This document shows positions 1 to 7,900 of a stretch of 16,938 bases of DNA, in pieces; within the stretch, counting starts at the first letter, position 1; every line of letters starts with the position of its first letter. The notes under the pieces were generated by a model that saw only the letters and a list, made by a program, of their open reading frames with translations, was not told the origin of the DNA and made no database searches. The stretch is from Anammoximicrobium sp032229885 (GTDB taxonomy: Bacteria > Planctomycetota > Planctomycetia > Pirellulales > Pirellulaceae): assembly GCA_032229885.1 (NCBI GenBank), contig JAVYAJ010000169.1:1-16938 (forward strand). Reading direction: 5' to 3'. The translations under genes and the position numbers were made by a program.

Positions 1-1533
1 CTGCTTCTCTTTGTCCACCACAACCGCCTGCACATTCCAACGATCGAGCAGATCGCTCCAATGCGCCCCGCCTTTGGACACCTCCATATAGCCATCCCAC
101 AGCAATTTCGGGGCCAGATGGATGTTCGTCGAGACGACCGTCTTCACGCCTTTCGGGCCTGCCCAGGCAATCCAGTCGCAGAACCATTGCGGCGCATAGA
201 GCAGGCCCGGGGGAGGATTTTCTCGGAGGTATTCCGTGAGCGCAAGCGGAGTTCCGCTCGCATACACTCGATCCGTCGGCCGAGGCTGCGAGCCCAAGAC
301 TTGCCCTCCCGTGGGCGACATGGCAAAAGCGACCCAAGCGAACAGCAGGCAGATCAAGGTGTAAGCCAGTTTCGGCGGAGCGGACAAAGCCGACTGCAAG
401 AGCTTGGACTTCTCTCGCCAGTGATCGCCGAGCCGGACGCCGATGTCCACGATGTGAGGCATCATGCACAAGCTGAACATGAAGGCGTACCAGGCCACAA
501 TTCGAATCGCGACCGCCATCCCGCTGGCAAAGACCAGCAACAGAATCATGTCGACCACGGACACGCGTTGACGGCTAAAGCGATACAGCCCCAGCCAGAG
601 CAGCACGGTGGCGGCGAACTGCATCCCCTCGGCGGCGACCAGCTTCAGGTTGTACCACTCGAGGATGTCCTTCAGATTAGGATTGCGTCCGAATGCCACC
701 GTCTCGAACAACAGATCCATGCCGTAGGGATTCAACAACGAGCCAGCCAGCGCCAACTCGGTCAGCAGCGTCCAGCGGACGAACCAGCGGTCCTGCAGCA
801 CGGCCAACGGGTTCCGGGCGGTCCACGTCACCTCGATTCCCCGCCCCAGGGCGTGACATCCCAGCACGACGATGCCCAGGAAGAACGAGCCGTGCAGGTT
901 GGCCCACAGCGCCATCAGCAACGGCACGCCGATCCACAACAACCAGGGCTGTTTGGCGTCGTCTGCCTCGCGGCCGGCGAACGCCGCGGCACGCGACCGC
1001 CAGGGCTCGCCTCGAACCAGCATCCAGGTCAGGGCGGCCATGCACAGACCGCCGAATATCTCCGGCCGAATGATTCCATGACGACCAAAGTTGATCAGGA
1101 ACGCCAATGCCGTTCCGATCATGGCCAAGCTGACCCGTCCACTCAACAGATAGAACGCGCGGCACAGAACCACGTACGTCAGCCAAGTGGTCAGCGCGAA
1201 AACCAGGCACAGCGCTTCAGGGCCGTTCCAGGCGTCGGCCGACGCCAAGAATAATTGGCTCAGCCATGAACTGTCGACCACCTGGATGCCTTGCGAAAGC
1301 GGAAGGAATGGATCCGCCGAGGGCAGGGCGTGATGTTCGAGCATCCACTTGCCGTAGGCGACATGCCCCCAAATGTCCGTGTAGAACAACGGGATGTAAC
1401 TGAGGTATACGTACAGCCCCGCGAAGACGGCCACGACCGGAACCGCCGTCCATGAAATGATGAGCCGCTGGCCCGCCAGTGTGATCGTTGGCGCCAAGGC
1501 AGGACTATCCTGAAGCTCTGTACCGGTGGACAC
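1..1533 (-). CDS. Multi-pass membrane protein, GT-C glycosyltransferase-like (partial, 3' end off window)
   Basis: The minus frame is open from 1533 to the window edge (511 codons, no stop). About ten hydrophobic segments are visible, at roughly residues 24-46, 103-130, 135-150, 158-173, 197-230, 252-268, 305-318, 326-365 and 389-406. Landmarks fit bacterial GT-C-fold proteins that use lipid-linked sugars at the membrane. The first outer loop has TDIWGHVAYGKW (52-63) followed by PSADPF (71-76), with Asp53 at the usual catalytic-loop place. RPEIF (156-160) and WANLHGSFF (210-218) follow. A soluble tail has the LWDGYM and W..LLDRW pattern seen in these proteins. I chose the GTG at 1533 because GAGG lies 7 bases upstream. 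An in-frame ATG at 1608 (25 residues longer) has no Shine-Dalgarno. It lies 222 bases downstream of the prepilin on the same strand. Donor and acceptor cannot be told, and an uncharacterised membrane role without transferase activity is possible. Confidence 0.82.
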   Translation of the reverse strand, partial: MSTGTELQDSPALAPTITLAGQRLIISWTAVPVVAVFAGLYVYLSYIPLFYTDIWGHVAYGKWMLEHHALPSADPFLPLSQGIQVVDSSWLSQLFLASADAWNGPEALCLVFALTTWLTYVVLCRAFYLLSGRVSLAMIGTALAFLINFGRHGIIRPEIFGGLCMAALTWMLVRGEPWRSRAAAFAGREADDAKQPWLLWIGVPLLMALWANLHGSFFLGIVVLGCHALGRGIEVTWTARNPLAVLQDRWFVRWTLLTELALAGSLLNPYGMDLLFETVAFGRNPNLKDILEWYNLKLVAAEGMQFAATVLLWLGLYRFSRQRVSVVDMILLLVFASGMAVAIRIVAWYAFMFSLCMMPHIVDIGVRLGDHWREKSKLLQSALSAPPKLAYTLICLLFAWVAFAMSPTGGQVLGSQPRPTDRVYASGTPLALTEYLRENPPPGLLYAPQWFCDWIAWAGPKGVKTVVSTNIHLAPKLLWDGYMEVSKGGAHWSDLLDRWNVQAVVVDKEKQ

Positions 1534-1694
1534 CCTACATCCTCGCTTTGCTAAACAGATCCAACTTGCTCTCGGCGCTCGAGGTCCTGTCGCCCCGGAA
1601 CTGGCCATGACAACGAGACGAGCGCATGACGCGTCGCCTCGGACGGCGTCGCGACTCGCGCCAACCGTGTGTTGCGACGCCCCGTCATCGCCGC

Positions 1695-1734
1695 GCTGCC
1701 TTTCGCCGGGCAGCCGAGTGACGACGTTTGCCCG
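1695..1734 (-). other. Two mutually exclusive hairpins in the prepilin to membrane-protein gap
   Basis: The 222-base gap 1534-1755 has no gene I can support. On the plus strand GCTGCC (1695-1700) pairs with GGCAGC (1709-1714), and CGGGCA (1707-1712) pairs with TGCCCG (1729-1734). The two stems share bases 1709-1712, so only one can form at a time. They lie about 20-60 bases past the prepilin stop codon. Neither is followed by a T-run in the minus direction, so a classical intrinsic terminator is not supported. A weak terminator or attenuator between the two genes is possible, as is chance pairing in G+C-rich DNA. Confidence 0.3.
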
Positions 1735-1755
1735 GATTCGACGAGCGACGCAATC

Positions 1756-1962
1756 TCAGGGATGAATGGTCGCAATGGCGCCCGCCAGTTGCACCAGTTC
1801 GTCGATCAGCGCCGTCCGAACAGCCGCCAATCCGACGATCACTCCGATGCCGACCAGGGTCAACAGGAGCAGATACTCGACGAACACCGAGCCGTCGGAA
1901 TCGGCCAGGAGCTTTCTGAAGCCTGCCATACGTTTGGTAAATGCGGTTACGATTCGATGCAT
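1756..1962 (-). CDS. Flp/Fap-type prepilin (type IVb pilin, Tad system)
   Basis: This 68-residue protein has the Flp prepilin plan: a short basic leader, then DSDG-SVFVEY and one long hydrophobic helix. Predicted cleavage by a TadV-type prepilin peptidase is after Gly24, leaving a 44-residue mature subunit with Glu at +5 and Tyr at +6, the signature Glu-Tyr pair of this family. The hydrophobic segment is about residues 31-50 and the tail is short (ALIDELVQLAGAIATIHP). Flp pilins assemble into thin Tad pili used for attachment. I chose the ATG at 1962 because GGAG lies 6 bases upstream. The frame stays open to 2190, but the extra Arg-rich N-terminus does not resemble a pilin leader. No other tad genes (TadA ATPase, TadB/C, RcpA, TadV) are in the window, so it is an isolated pilin gene here. 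The family call is strong; assembly into a pilus is inferred. Confidence 0.85.
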   Translation of the reverse strand: MHRIVTAFTKRMAGFRKLLADSDGSVFVEYLLLLTLVGIGVIVGLAAVRTALIDELVQLAGAIATIHP

Positions 1963-2562
1963 TTTGCGCTCCAATAGCGTCTCGATCCGCTGCAACACAT
2001 GCCCTGTGGCGCTACGTTTGCGCGCCGCAGGTACGAACTTCAGGATTACGGGAGGACCTCCGCGGGCTCGCACGCCCTGGTCCGGCTTGCCGCGCACGCG
2101 GCGACCGTAGGCCATCCTGCCAAAGCGACGCCTTGCGATCTCCGTTCTGGTGATCAAGTCGCGCGGCAACCAGGATGTCATCCGTCGCAACGTCGCGAAC
2201 GAACGTCACCTCCCCTTTGTTCCGGCATATTTCATACCGCCTAGCTAGATTCAAGTTGTCCCGAGCGGCATTCGGCCGTCTAGCCTAGGGCCAACATCGC
2301 AAAACCGGTTGTAGCAACGTGTTATGACTTCCGATCGGCCCGCTTCTTTCGCTGGCCTCTCGATCGAACGTCACCGGGTCGAGCTGACAAGTCTAGCTTA
2401 CGGTCCGCGTATGCGCGTCAACTTACGTAAACAGCTAGGTAAGCAGTCGATTCCGCGTGGCCAGTGCGTCGTCCATTTTCACTTTGTGGGTAGTGGCCGG
2501 CGGAGCGTGCGTCCGGCGGCCTGACAATCGCGGCCAGCCCAACATTTAGCCTGGAGGTGACG
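1963..2562. other. 600-base spacer without a supported gene
   Basis: No reading frame here has a recognisable product, a believable start and normal composition together. Four things stand out. A 10-base inverted pair, CGTCACCTCC (2204-2213) and GGAGGTGACG (2553-2562), brackets a 339-base segment. Six CTAG tetramers lie within 2241-2438. A Shine-Dalgarno-like GGAGGTGA on the minus strand (2213-2206) is not followed by a start codon at normal distance. A G+C-rich hairpin lies near the regulator end. The prepilin promoter should be in this stretch, but I found no convincing sigma-70 or -24/-12 sigma-54 match. Confidence 0.5.
2495..2521 (-). terminator. Candidate hairpin terminator of the sigma-54 regulator gene
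   Basis: GGCCGGCGGA (2495-2504) and TCCGGCGGCC (2512-2521) form a 10-pair stem with one mismatch and a 7-base loop (GCGTGCG). It begins about 41 bases beyond the regulator stop codon (2563-2565), a typical place for a terminator. No T-run follows in either direction, so efficient Rho-independent termination is uncertain. It could instead be an RNA-stabilising 3' structure. Confidence 0.4.
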
Positions 2563-4260
2563 CTAGTCCGTCAGCTCGGCGCGGGCTTGCGCTTGTTTTG
2601 ACTTCACCAATCCGTACTTTTTCATTTTTTTGTATAGTCCGACGCGGCTGATGCCCAAAGCTTTGGCGGTTGCCGTCCGGTTTTGCCGATGCTCTTCCAA
2701 CGCTCGCACCAACATCTCTTGCTCGGTGACGGCAACCCGTTCGGATAACGTGCTGCCCGCTCGCATCGATCGTCTTCCTGCCGGCCCATGCTCGGTGGCC
2801 TCCAGGATGCTCGGCGCCAGGTTTGCGGGCGTGAGTTGGCGATGTTGGCTGAACAGCACCGCGCGGGCGACATGATTCTTCAATTCCCGGATGTTGCCGG
2901 GCCAGTCATAATACCGGAGACGTTGGAGAAACTCGGGATGGATGCGACGAATCTCGATCCCATGTTTTTCACGAACCTCGTCGACGAACGTCAAAGTCAG
3001 AGGGACGATGTCATAAGGCCGCTCGCGCAAAGGCGGCACTCTGAACTCCAACACGCTCAAACGATAGTACAGATCCGCCCGAAACTGGCCCTGTTCGACC
3101 AGTGCTCGCAACTCGACGTTCGAGGCTGCGATCAACCGGGCATTCGCCTTCAGCGTGTCGTTGCAACCGACGCGTTCGAACTCGCCGGTTTCGATGACGC
3201 GCAGCAATTTCATCTGTTGGTTTTGATCCAGACAATCGATCTCGTCCAACAACAGCGTGCCATTTTCCGCTACCTCGAACTTACCCTCCTTGGTCCGCTC
3301 GGCCCCGGTAAATGCGCCTCGGACGTGACCGAACAGTTCGCTTTCGATCAGCTCGGGAGGCAGCGCGCCACAAGCCAGAGCATAAAACCGACCGTTTGCC
3401 CGCGGCGACAGGTCATGAACCATCCGCGCGAGGGTCGTCTTGCCGGTGCCCGTCTCGCCGACCAGCAGAATCGTGACATCGTGCACCGCCACCCGCGTCA
3501 GATGTTCCAGGATTTGGAAGACCTGAGGGGTAAACGTCCGATACGTGATGTGCGGAGTCTGAACCTGTCGGTAATCCACCGTCGAGGCGGGGCGCGTGCG
3601 GAGGCTGGCGACCAAATCGTGTCGCAGGACACGATCCAACGCATCGCGATCAAATGGTATTCGCAAATGAGCGGAGACCGTCGAATCGGCAAGATCCGCC
3701 CACTCGCACCGATAGCCATCACAACCGATCGAGACGACCGGATTCTTGCGGCGATCCTGTCGAACCAAGAAAGCCAGCAGTGATCGAGGATCCTCCTGAA
3801 AGCCATCGGGCCGCAGGTCCAAGAAAACATATTGCCTGCCGCTGTCGCGCAGCCGCTGTTCCGCCACGTAAAAACTGTTTACGCACTCGGCGTCGCAGGC
3901 GTGATCTTGCCGCAACAGTCTCTGGAGCTGTTGGACCAGAACCTGGTCACGACTGACCAACAGGGCTTTTCCGCCCGTCGCCGACAGAGGCGGCGACGTG
4001 GCCAGCGGGATCAGCGAACCGGCGTTTTGTTCCGCCATCAGATCGGAAATTTCGACTTCGAGACCCACAATCAATACCTCATCGTGCAAAGGATCGGCAA
4101 ACGCTGCACGGGAACCGGGTTCGCGCTCGTCCGCCCTGCGCGGCGTTAAGCTCACGGTGACCGGTTGGCGTCCGGCTCTTGACGGCTTCCGTCGGGCACG
4201 CCTTCCCTCGATCGTATACACGCGCGTTACCCGAGCCCGCGGACGCACCAACCTTGCCAT
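2563..4260 (-). CDS. Sigma-54-dependent Fis-family (NtrC-type) transcriptional regulator with degenerate receiver domain
   Basis: 565 residues. Residues 98-220 look like a response-regulator receiver, but the acidic pair after beta-1 is missing (LLVSRDQ, 100-106) and the conserved Lys is Ile201 (RIPFD). Only a possible phospho-acceptor Asp148 (VFLDLRPDG) remains. Residues about 245-488 are a full AAA+ sigma-54 activation domain: Walker A GETGTGKT (268-275), intact GAFTGA (315-320) that contacts sigma-54, Walker B LLLDEID (336-342) and the arginine-finger region FRADLYYRL (393-401). Residues about 509-551 are a Fis-type helix-turn-helix (NRTATAKALGISRVGLYKKM). It should remodel RNA polymerase with sigma-54 at -24/-12 promoters. 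The first about 70 residues are Arg-rich and have no family counterpart. The true start may be the GTG at 4068, with GAGG 8 bases upstream, or the ATG at 4038. No partner histidine kinase is visible. It is divergent from the giant gene. Confidence 0.95.
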   Translation of the reverse strand: MARLVRPRARVTRVYTIEGRRARRKPSRAGRQPVTVSLTPRRADEREPGSRAAFADPLHDEVLIVGLEVEISDLMAEQNAGSLIPLATSPPLSATGGKALLVSRDQVLVQQLQRLLRQDHACDAECVNSFYVAEQRLRDSGRQYVFLDLRPDGFQEDPRSLLAFLVRQDRRKNPVVSIGCDGYRCEWADLADSTVSAHLRIPFDRDALDRVLRHDLVASLRTRPASTVDYRQVQTPHITYRTFTPQVFQILEHLTRVAVHDVTILLVGETGTGKTTLARMVHDLSPRANGRFYALACGALPPELIESELFGHVRGAFTGAERTKEGKFEVAENGTLLLDEIDCLDQNQQMKLLRVIETGEFERVGCNDTLKANARLIAASNVELRALVEQGQFRADLYYRLSVLEFRVPPLRERPYDIVPLTLTFVDEVREKHGIEIRRIHPEFLQRLRYYDWPGNIRELKNHVARAVLFSQHRQLTPANLAPSILEATEHGPAGRRSMRAGSTLSERVAVTEQEMLVRALEEHRQNRTATAKALGISRVGLYKKMKKYGLVKSKQAQARAELTD

Positions 4261-4386
4261 GGCTCAGCACACGGACGGTTATTCATCTATCACTAGACTA
4301 CTCAGCTTACCTACGTTATCAATAGTAAATTCACGGAGACAGGAAAAACCTGTTGCGACCTGCTTGTTTGCAGAGACCAAGTGCTG

Positions 4387-4449
4387 GGCAGTTGTCAGTT
4401 GTCAGTTGTCAGTGGTCAGTGGGCGGTGGGCAGTGGGCAGTGGGCAGTG
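4387..4449. repeat. Nine-unit 7-base tandem repeat (GTCAGTT / GTCAGTG / GGCAGTG)
   Basis: Read from 4387, successive heptamers are GGCAGTT, GTCAGTT, GTCAGTT, GTCAGTG, GTCAGTG, GGCGGTG, GGCAGTG, GGCAGTG, GGCAGTG, ending at 4449. The phase is kept exactly over 63 bases. Variants run in blocks from left to right, as expected if the array grew by slippage within two or three starting units. It lies 127 bases upstream of the regulator start and about 500 bases upstream of the giant gene. Short heptanucleotide arrays of this type (STRR-like) are known from intergenic regions of cyanobacteria and other bacteria with large genomes. There is no spacer structure, so it is not CRISPR. Confidence 0.92.
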
Positions 4450-4753
4450 GTTGTCAGGCTTGTTGTTGAGCGGAAACGGCTCTCGGGGGCTTGCATGCGA
4501 CTTGGCCCAAAGTCGGTCCAGAGGGAACTTTTCGATGGCGCGGACCATCTTTAGTGAGGCGCGATCTTGCGTGAGTGGGCCTGTGTGTGCGCCGAAGTCG
4601 GGTGGGCAACCGATTGTTTTCTCGGATTTGCTTGCGTCGGCTTGCCGGACTCGGAGTTGCCCGATTCGGGGCTCGTACCGCCTGCTCGCCGATGGATGAG
4701 ACTCGGGCTAGCAGCCGGGAAGAAACCGTAAATACGGCTAAAACGCCATTTTC

Positions 4754-4781
4754 TTGTGCTGACCGACGAACCAATTATAAT
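4754..4781 (+). promoter_or_regulatory. Candidate sigma-70-type promoter for the giant gene (distal)
   Basis: A perfect TATAAT (4776-4781) is preceded 16 bases upstream by TTGTGC (4754-4759), which matches TTGACA at three of six positions. Transcription would start near 4788 and give a leader of about 160 bases before the ATG at 4951. It is the only perfect -10 box I noticed in this region, which favours it over the second candidate. Confidence 0.4.
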
Positions 4782-4854
4782 CGTTGAAACATGCTGATCT
4801 GATTCAGCTTGCGCCGATTTTGCGTTGGGACAAAGTTGCCCTGAGCTAGGTTGG

Positions 4855-4883
4855 TTTACGATACCGATAGTCTCAGGTATGGT
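4855..4883 (+). promoter_or_regulatory. Candidate sigma-70-type promoter for the giant gene (proximal)
   Basis: TTTACG (4855-4860, four of six -35 matches) and TATGGT (4878-4883, four of six -10 matches) are separated by the ideal 17 bases. The start would be near 4890, giving a leader of about 60 bases. It is weaker at the -10 than the distal candidate but better spaced and placed. Confidence 0.35.
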
Positions 4884-4900
4884 ATGCGCAGCGGGGGGAT

Positions 4901-4910
4901 TTTGCGCAAA
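4901..4910. promoter_or_regulatory. Palindrome TTTGCGCAAA in the giant gene leader
   Basis: TTTGCGCAAA is a perfect 10-base dyad just downstream of the proximal promoter candidate. Its core TGCGCA also occurs at 4885-4890, with centres 18 bases apart. The placement around a probable transcription start suits a repressor or roadblock site. No regulator can be assigned, and a single short palindrome may be chance. Confidence 0.3.
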
Positions 4911-4950
4911 CTATCTATGCTCAGTCGCTCGTTTCCTTAAGGGCTGATTT

Positions 4951-7900
4951 ATGGCCATCCGTAGCTCGCGTGGACCTTCTTCTTTGTCGCGGAAACAGCG
5001 TCGCCAGGATCGAGATCGGCGAAGACAGGCAGCCAGACGCCAGTTCCAGCTCGAACGGCTGGAGCAGCGGACGCTGCTGGCAGTCGTGGGGCCGCGGCTG
5101 GCCGGAATTCAACCGACCGATGGCGATTTGTTGCCGCTGGATGGCAGCGGGGTGCGAAACATCGCGCCGCGCGAGCTCGTTTTCCGATTCGACGACAGCC
5201 AACAGATCGATCCCAACACGCTGAACGGGATCCGCGTGCTGCGCGCCGGCGGCGACGGCGATTTTGCGAACGGAAGCATCGCGATCACTCCGGGTTTCAT
5301 TGGCGTGAGTCCAGCGCCCAACCAGAACGAGGTCGTGATCCGCCTGGCCGAGACCCTGCCGGACGATCTGTACCGGATCGAGCTGTACGGAATCGACGAT
5401 GCGTTGAACGGGATCACGGCGTTGCGGAATGTGCGCGGCGACGCGTTTGGCGACCTGACCGCGGATGGCGTGGACAACGGCACGAACATGGTGGTCGGCT
5501 TCTCGTTGAAGCTGGCCCCCCAGGTGTTGGCGGTCGTTCCCCAGCCGGTGACTCGCGTGGTCGCCCCTGGGAACCCCGCCAACAAGATCCTGCAACAGGC
5601 GCGCGACCAGATCGTCGTGTATTTCAACGACGACGACCTGTTCATCGAGAACGACGCCGCCGGTCGGCCCACGCAACGATCGGCCGAAAACCCGAATTTC
5701 TACCGGTTGATTTTCACCCAGGACACCGTCGAGAACACCGACGACATCACGTTTTTCCCAACCCGAGTCAAGTACGACCCGGTCGCCGACACGGCGATTC
5801 TAACCTTTGCGGGCGACTTGGAGACGTTGACGATCCCGGCCGGACATCCGGGGGCGGGAACACCGATCGGATCCGGCACGTGGCGGCTGCGCGTGGGGAC
5901 GGACGAACCGTTGCCGGCGCCTCCGGTCACCGTGCGGCCGACGATCGAAGCGACCACGGATTTCGGGACGGGCGGAACCGTGTCGATGACGTTCACGGCC
6001 ACGGCCGACTTTGGCAAGGCGGTCGTGCTGTCTTTTACGGATGCAGCTTTGGGCGCCGGCGTCGGACCGAAAATTTCGGTCATGCAGAACACGATCCAGG
6101 TGACGTTGAACACCGACGGCGCGGGGGTGACCGCGGCCGATCTGGCCGTGGCGTTGAACGCGGATCCGGTCGCCAGCCTCCTGGTCACCGCGGATGTCCA
6201 GGGGGACGACGGCGCGCGGATCGACGGTCGAGGCGCGCGAACGGTCCGTGTCGTGGGCTTGGGATCCAGTTTCGAGACTGCCTACGACCTCGGCCAGCTC
6301 GGCGGGCAAAGCCTGTTGGTGGCCTCGTCGATCGATCCGCAGCCTTTCGACCTGGACTTGATGGGCGGCTGGGACGAGCCCGGCCACCGAAACCTTCCGC
6401 CCGAGGTCGGCAGCGGTTTCGAGCAGCATATCAACCCAGCCTTTGGTCCCGACGTCCAGGATGGCGTCACGACGATCCTGTACAACTTTCGCCAGGTGTA
6501 CGGATTGGATGGACAGGGCAAACCGCTGTCGAACCTGATCACGGAAAAGCAGAAGACGCGGGTTCGCGAGGCCGTCGAGATGTGGGCCCAGCATCTGGGC
6601 ATCCAGTTCCTCGAGACGGCGGATCAGGGGTTGACGTTCGTGACCGGCGATCCGCGGGCCCTGGATCCGAACGACGCGAGCGTGTTGAACCATGCCTTGC
6701 CGCCCCCGGGCTCGAGCGGATTCTCGAACTATCACTTCATCGTTCGCGTAGACCCCGCGTACGCCAACGGGATGATCATTCTCGACAGCGCGGTCCAGTG
6801 GAACAGCGATTACGGCGGGGATTGGTTTCAACGCGTCATGGTCGGGCTGGGCGCCATGCTCGGGCTGCAGCGCGCCAACGACCTGCCCGTGACGAATCTG
6901 ATGGCGTTCGATTCGACCGATCCGTTCGCGAGCGCCACGGGAGACTCGCGGGGAAGCAACTACTACGCGAATCGCGCGGATCGAAGCGATTCCAGCGGCG
7001 TCCCATTCGTGAGCTTCTCGGAAGATGCCTTCGACAGCGCGCCGACCAGCCTGTTCGGCAACCGGCCGCCGGAGCCGGTCTTTCCGGGCAATGCGGACAT
7101 CATCCACGGCCAGTTTCTCCATCGGCCGGACAGTAACGACATCGATCTGTACCGATTCTCGATCGACCTAGGGGACCAGCAGCGGGACGAGAAACGACAG
7201 GGCGTGTTCACGGCGGAATCGTTCGCCGAACGGCTGCCGAACTCGAGCGAGCTCGACACGGTGCTGTCCCTGTACCGCGAGGTCGAGGTCCGGGACCGCA
7301 ACGGCGTCGTCATAGGTTACGAGCGCGAGCTGATCTCGCGCAATGACAATTATTACAGCTCGGATTCCTACATTAGCCTCGAGCTGGGCAGCGGCACCTA
7401 TTACCTAGGCGTGACGGCGGCGGGCAACACGGATTTCGATCCGACGATCGAGGACACCGGCTTCGGCGGCACGACGCAGGGCGCGTACGAGTTGAGGCTG
7501 AACTTCCGCTCGCGAGTCGACGACGACGCCACGATCAGCGACCGCGATCGCATTCACGAGAACCGCCCCGGAACGCCCCTGGACGGCGACGCCGACGGCA
7601 CGCCGGGCGGCGTGTTCAACTTCTGGTTCCAGACGCGGCCGTTGGAACGCGTACTAAACGTGACCGGTGACGGCAACGCCTTTGTCGATGGCCAGACGCT
7701 GACGATCGAAGACGCCTTCGGCGCGACGCGGAAATTCGAGTTCGACAGCAACGGAACGCTGCAAAACCCGTCGGCGATTCGTATTCCGTTTACCACGGGC
7801 GCCTCGCCGACCACGGCCATCGACATGGCCAATCAACTGCACAACGCGATCAACTCGTCGGGCCTGGCGGTCACGGCCACGCAGAGCGGCGCCGCGATCA

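Larger units (their letters stand above)
4261..4950. other. 690-base divergent intergenic region
   Basis: This region separates the regulator from the giant surface-protein gene. Both genes read away from it, so it should carry both promoters. It is more A+T-rich than the genes, above all at 4270-4360. TTGATA (minus strand, about 4317-4322) is a fair -35 for the regulator, but I see no good -10 at the right spacing. The heptamer array and the promoter candidates are listed separately. Short open frames inside (for example minus 4774-4454) are Arg/Ser/Pro-rich, have no Shine-Dalgarno and resemble nothing I know. I do not call them genes. Confidence 0.6.

Noticed and set aside
61..1254. Plus-strand 397-residue open frame
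   Set aside because: Its product is Gln/Arg/His-rich and unrecognisable, while the opposite strand encodes a coherent multi-pass membrane protein with known motifs.
2206..2213. Minus-strand GGAGGTGA as the ribosome-binding site of a missed gene
   Set aside because: No ATG, GTG or TTG lies 4-12 bases downstream; the nearest TTG at 2190 is about 16 bases away and opens only the unlikely long form of the prepilin.
2324..2524. Plus-strand 66-residue open frame in the spacer
   Set aside because: No ribosome-binding site, no known motif, and it ends over the hairpin at 2495-2521.
4309..4317. GCTTACCTA at 4309-4317 matching, inverted, TAGGTAAGC near 2436 as a shared operator
   Set aside because: A 9-base match between two spacers of this size is expected about once or twice by chance.
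4387..4449. Heptamer array as a CRISPR
   Set aside because: Units are only 7 bases, directly adjacent and without unique spacers; no cas genes are present.
4850..4910. Possible sigma-54 -24/-12 promoter before the giant gene
   Set aside because: The best alignments (TTGGTTTACG... and the GG run before TTTTGCGC) keep only the bare GG or GC dinucleotides and not the TGGCAC-N5-TTGC context, so the link to the adjacent regulator is not supported.
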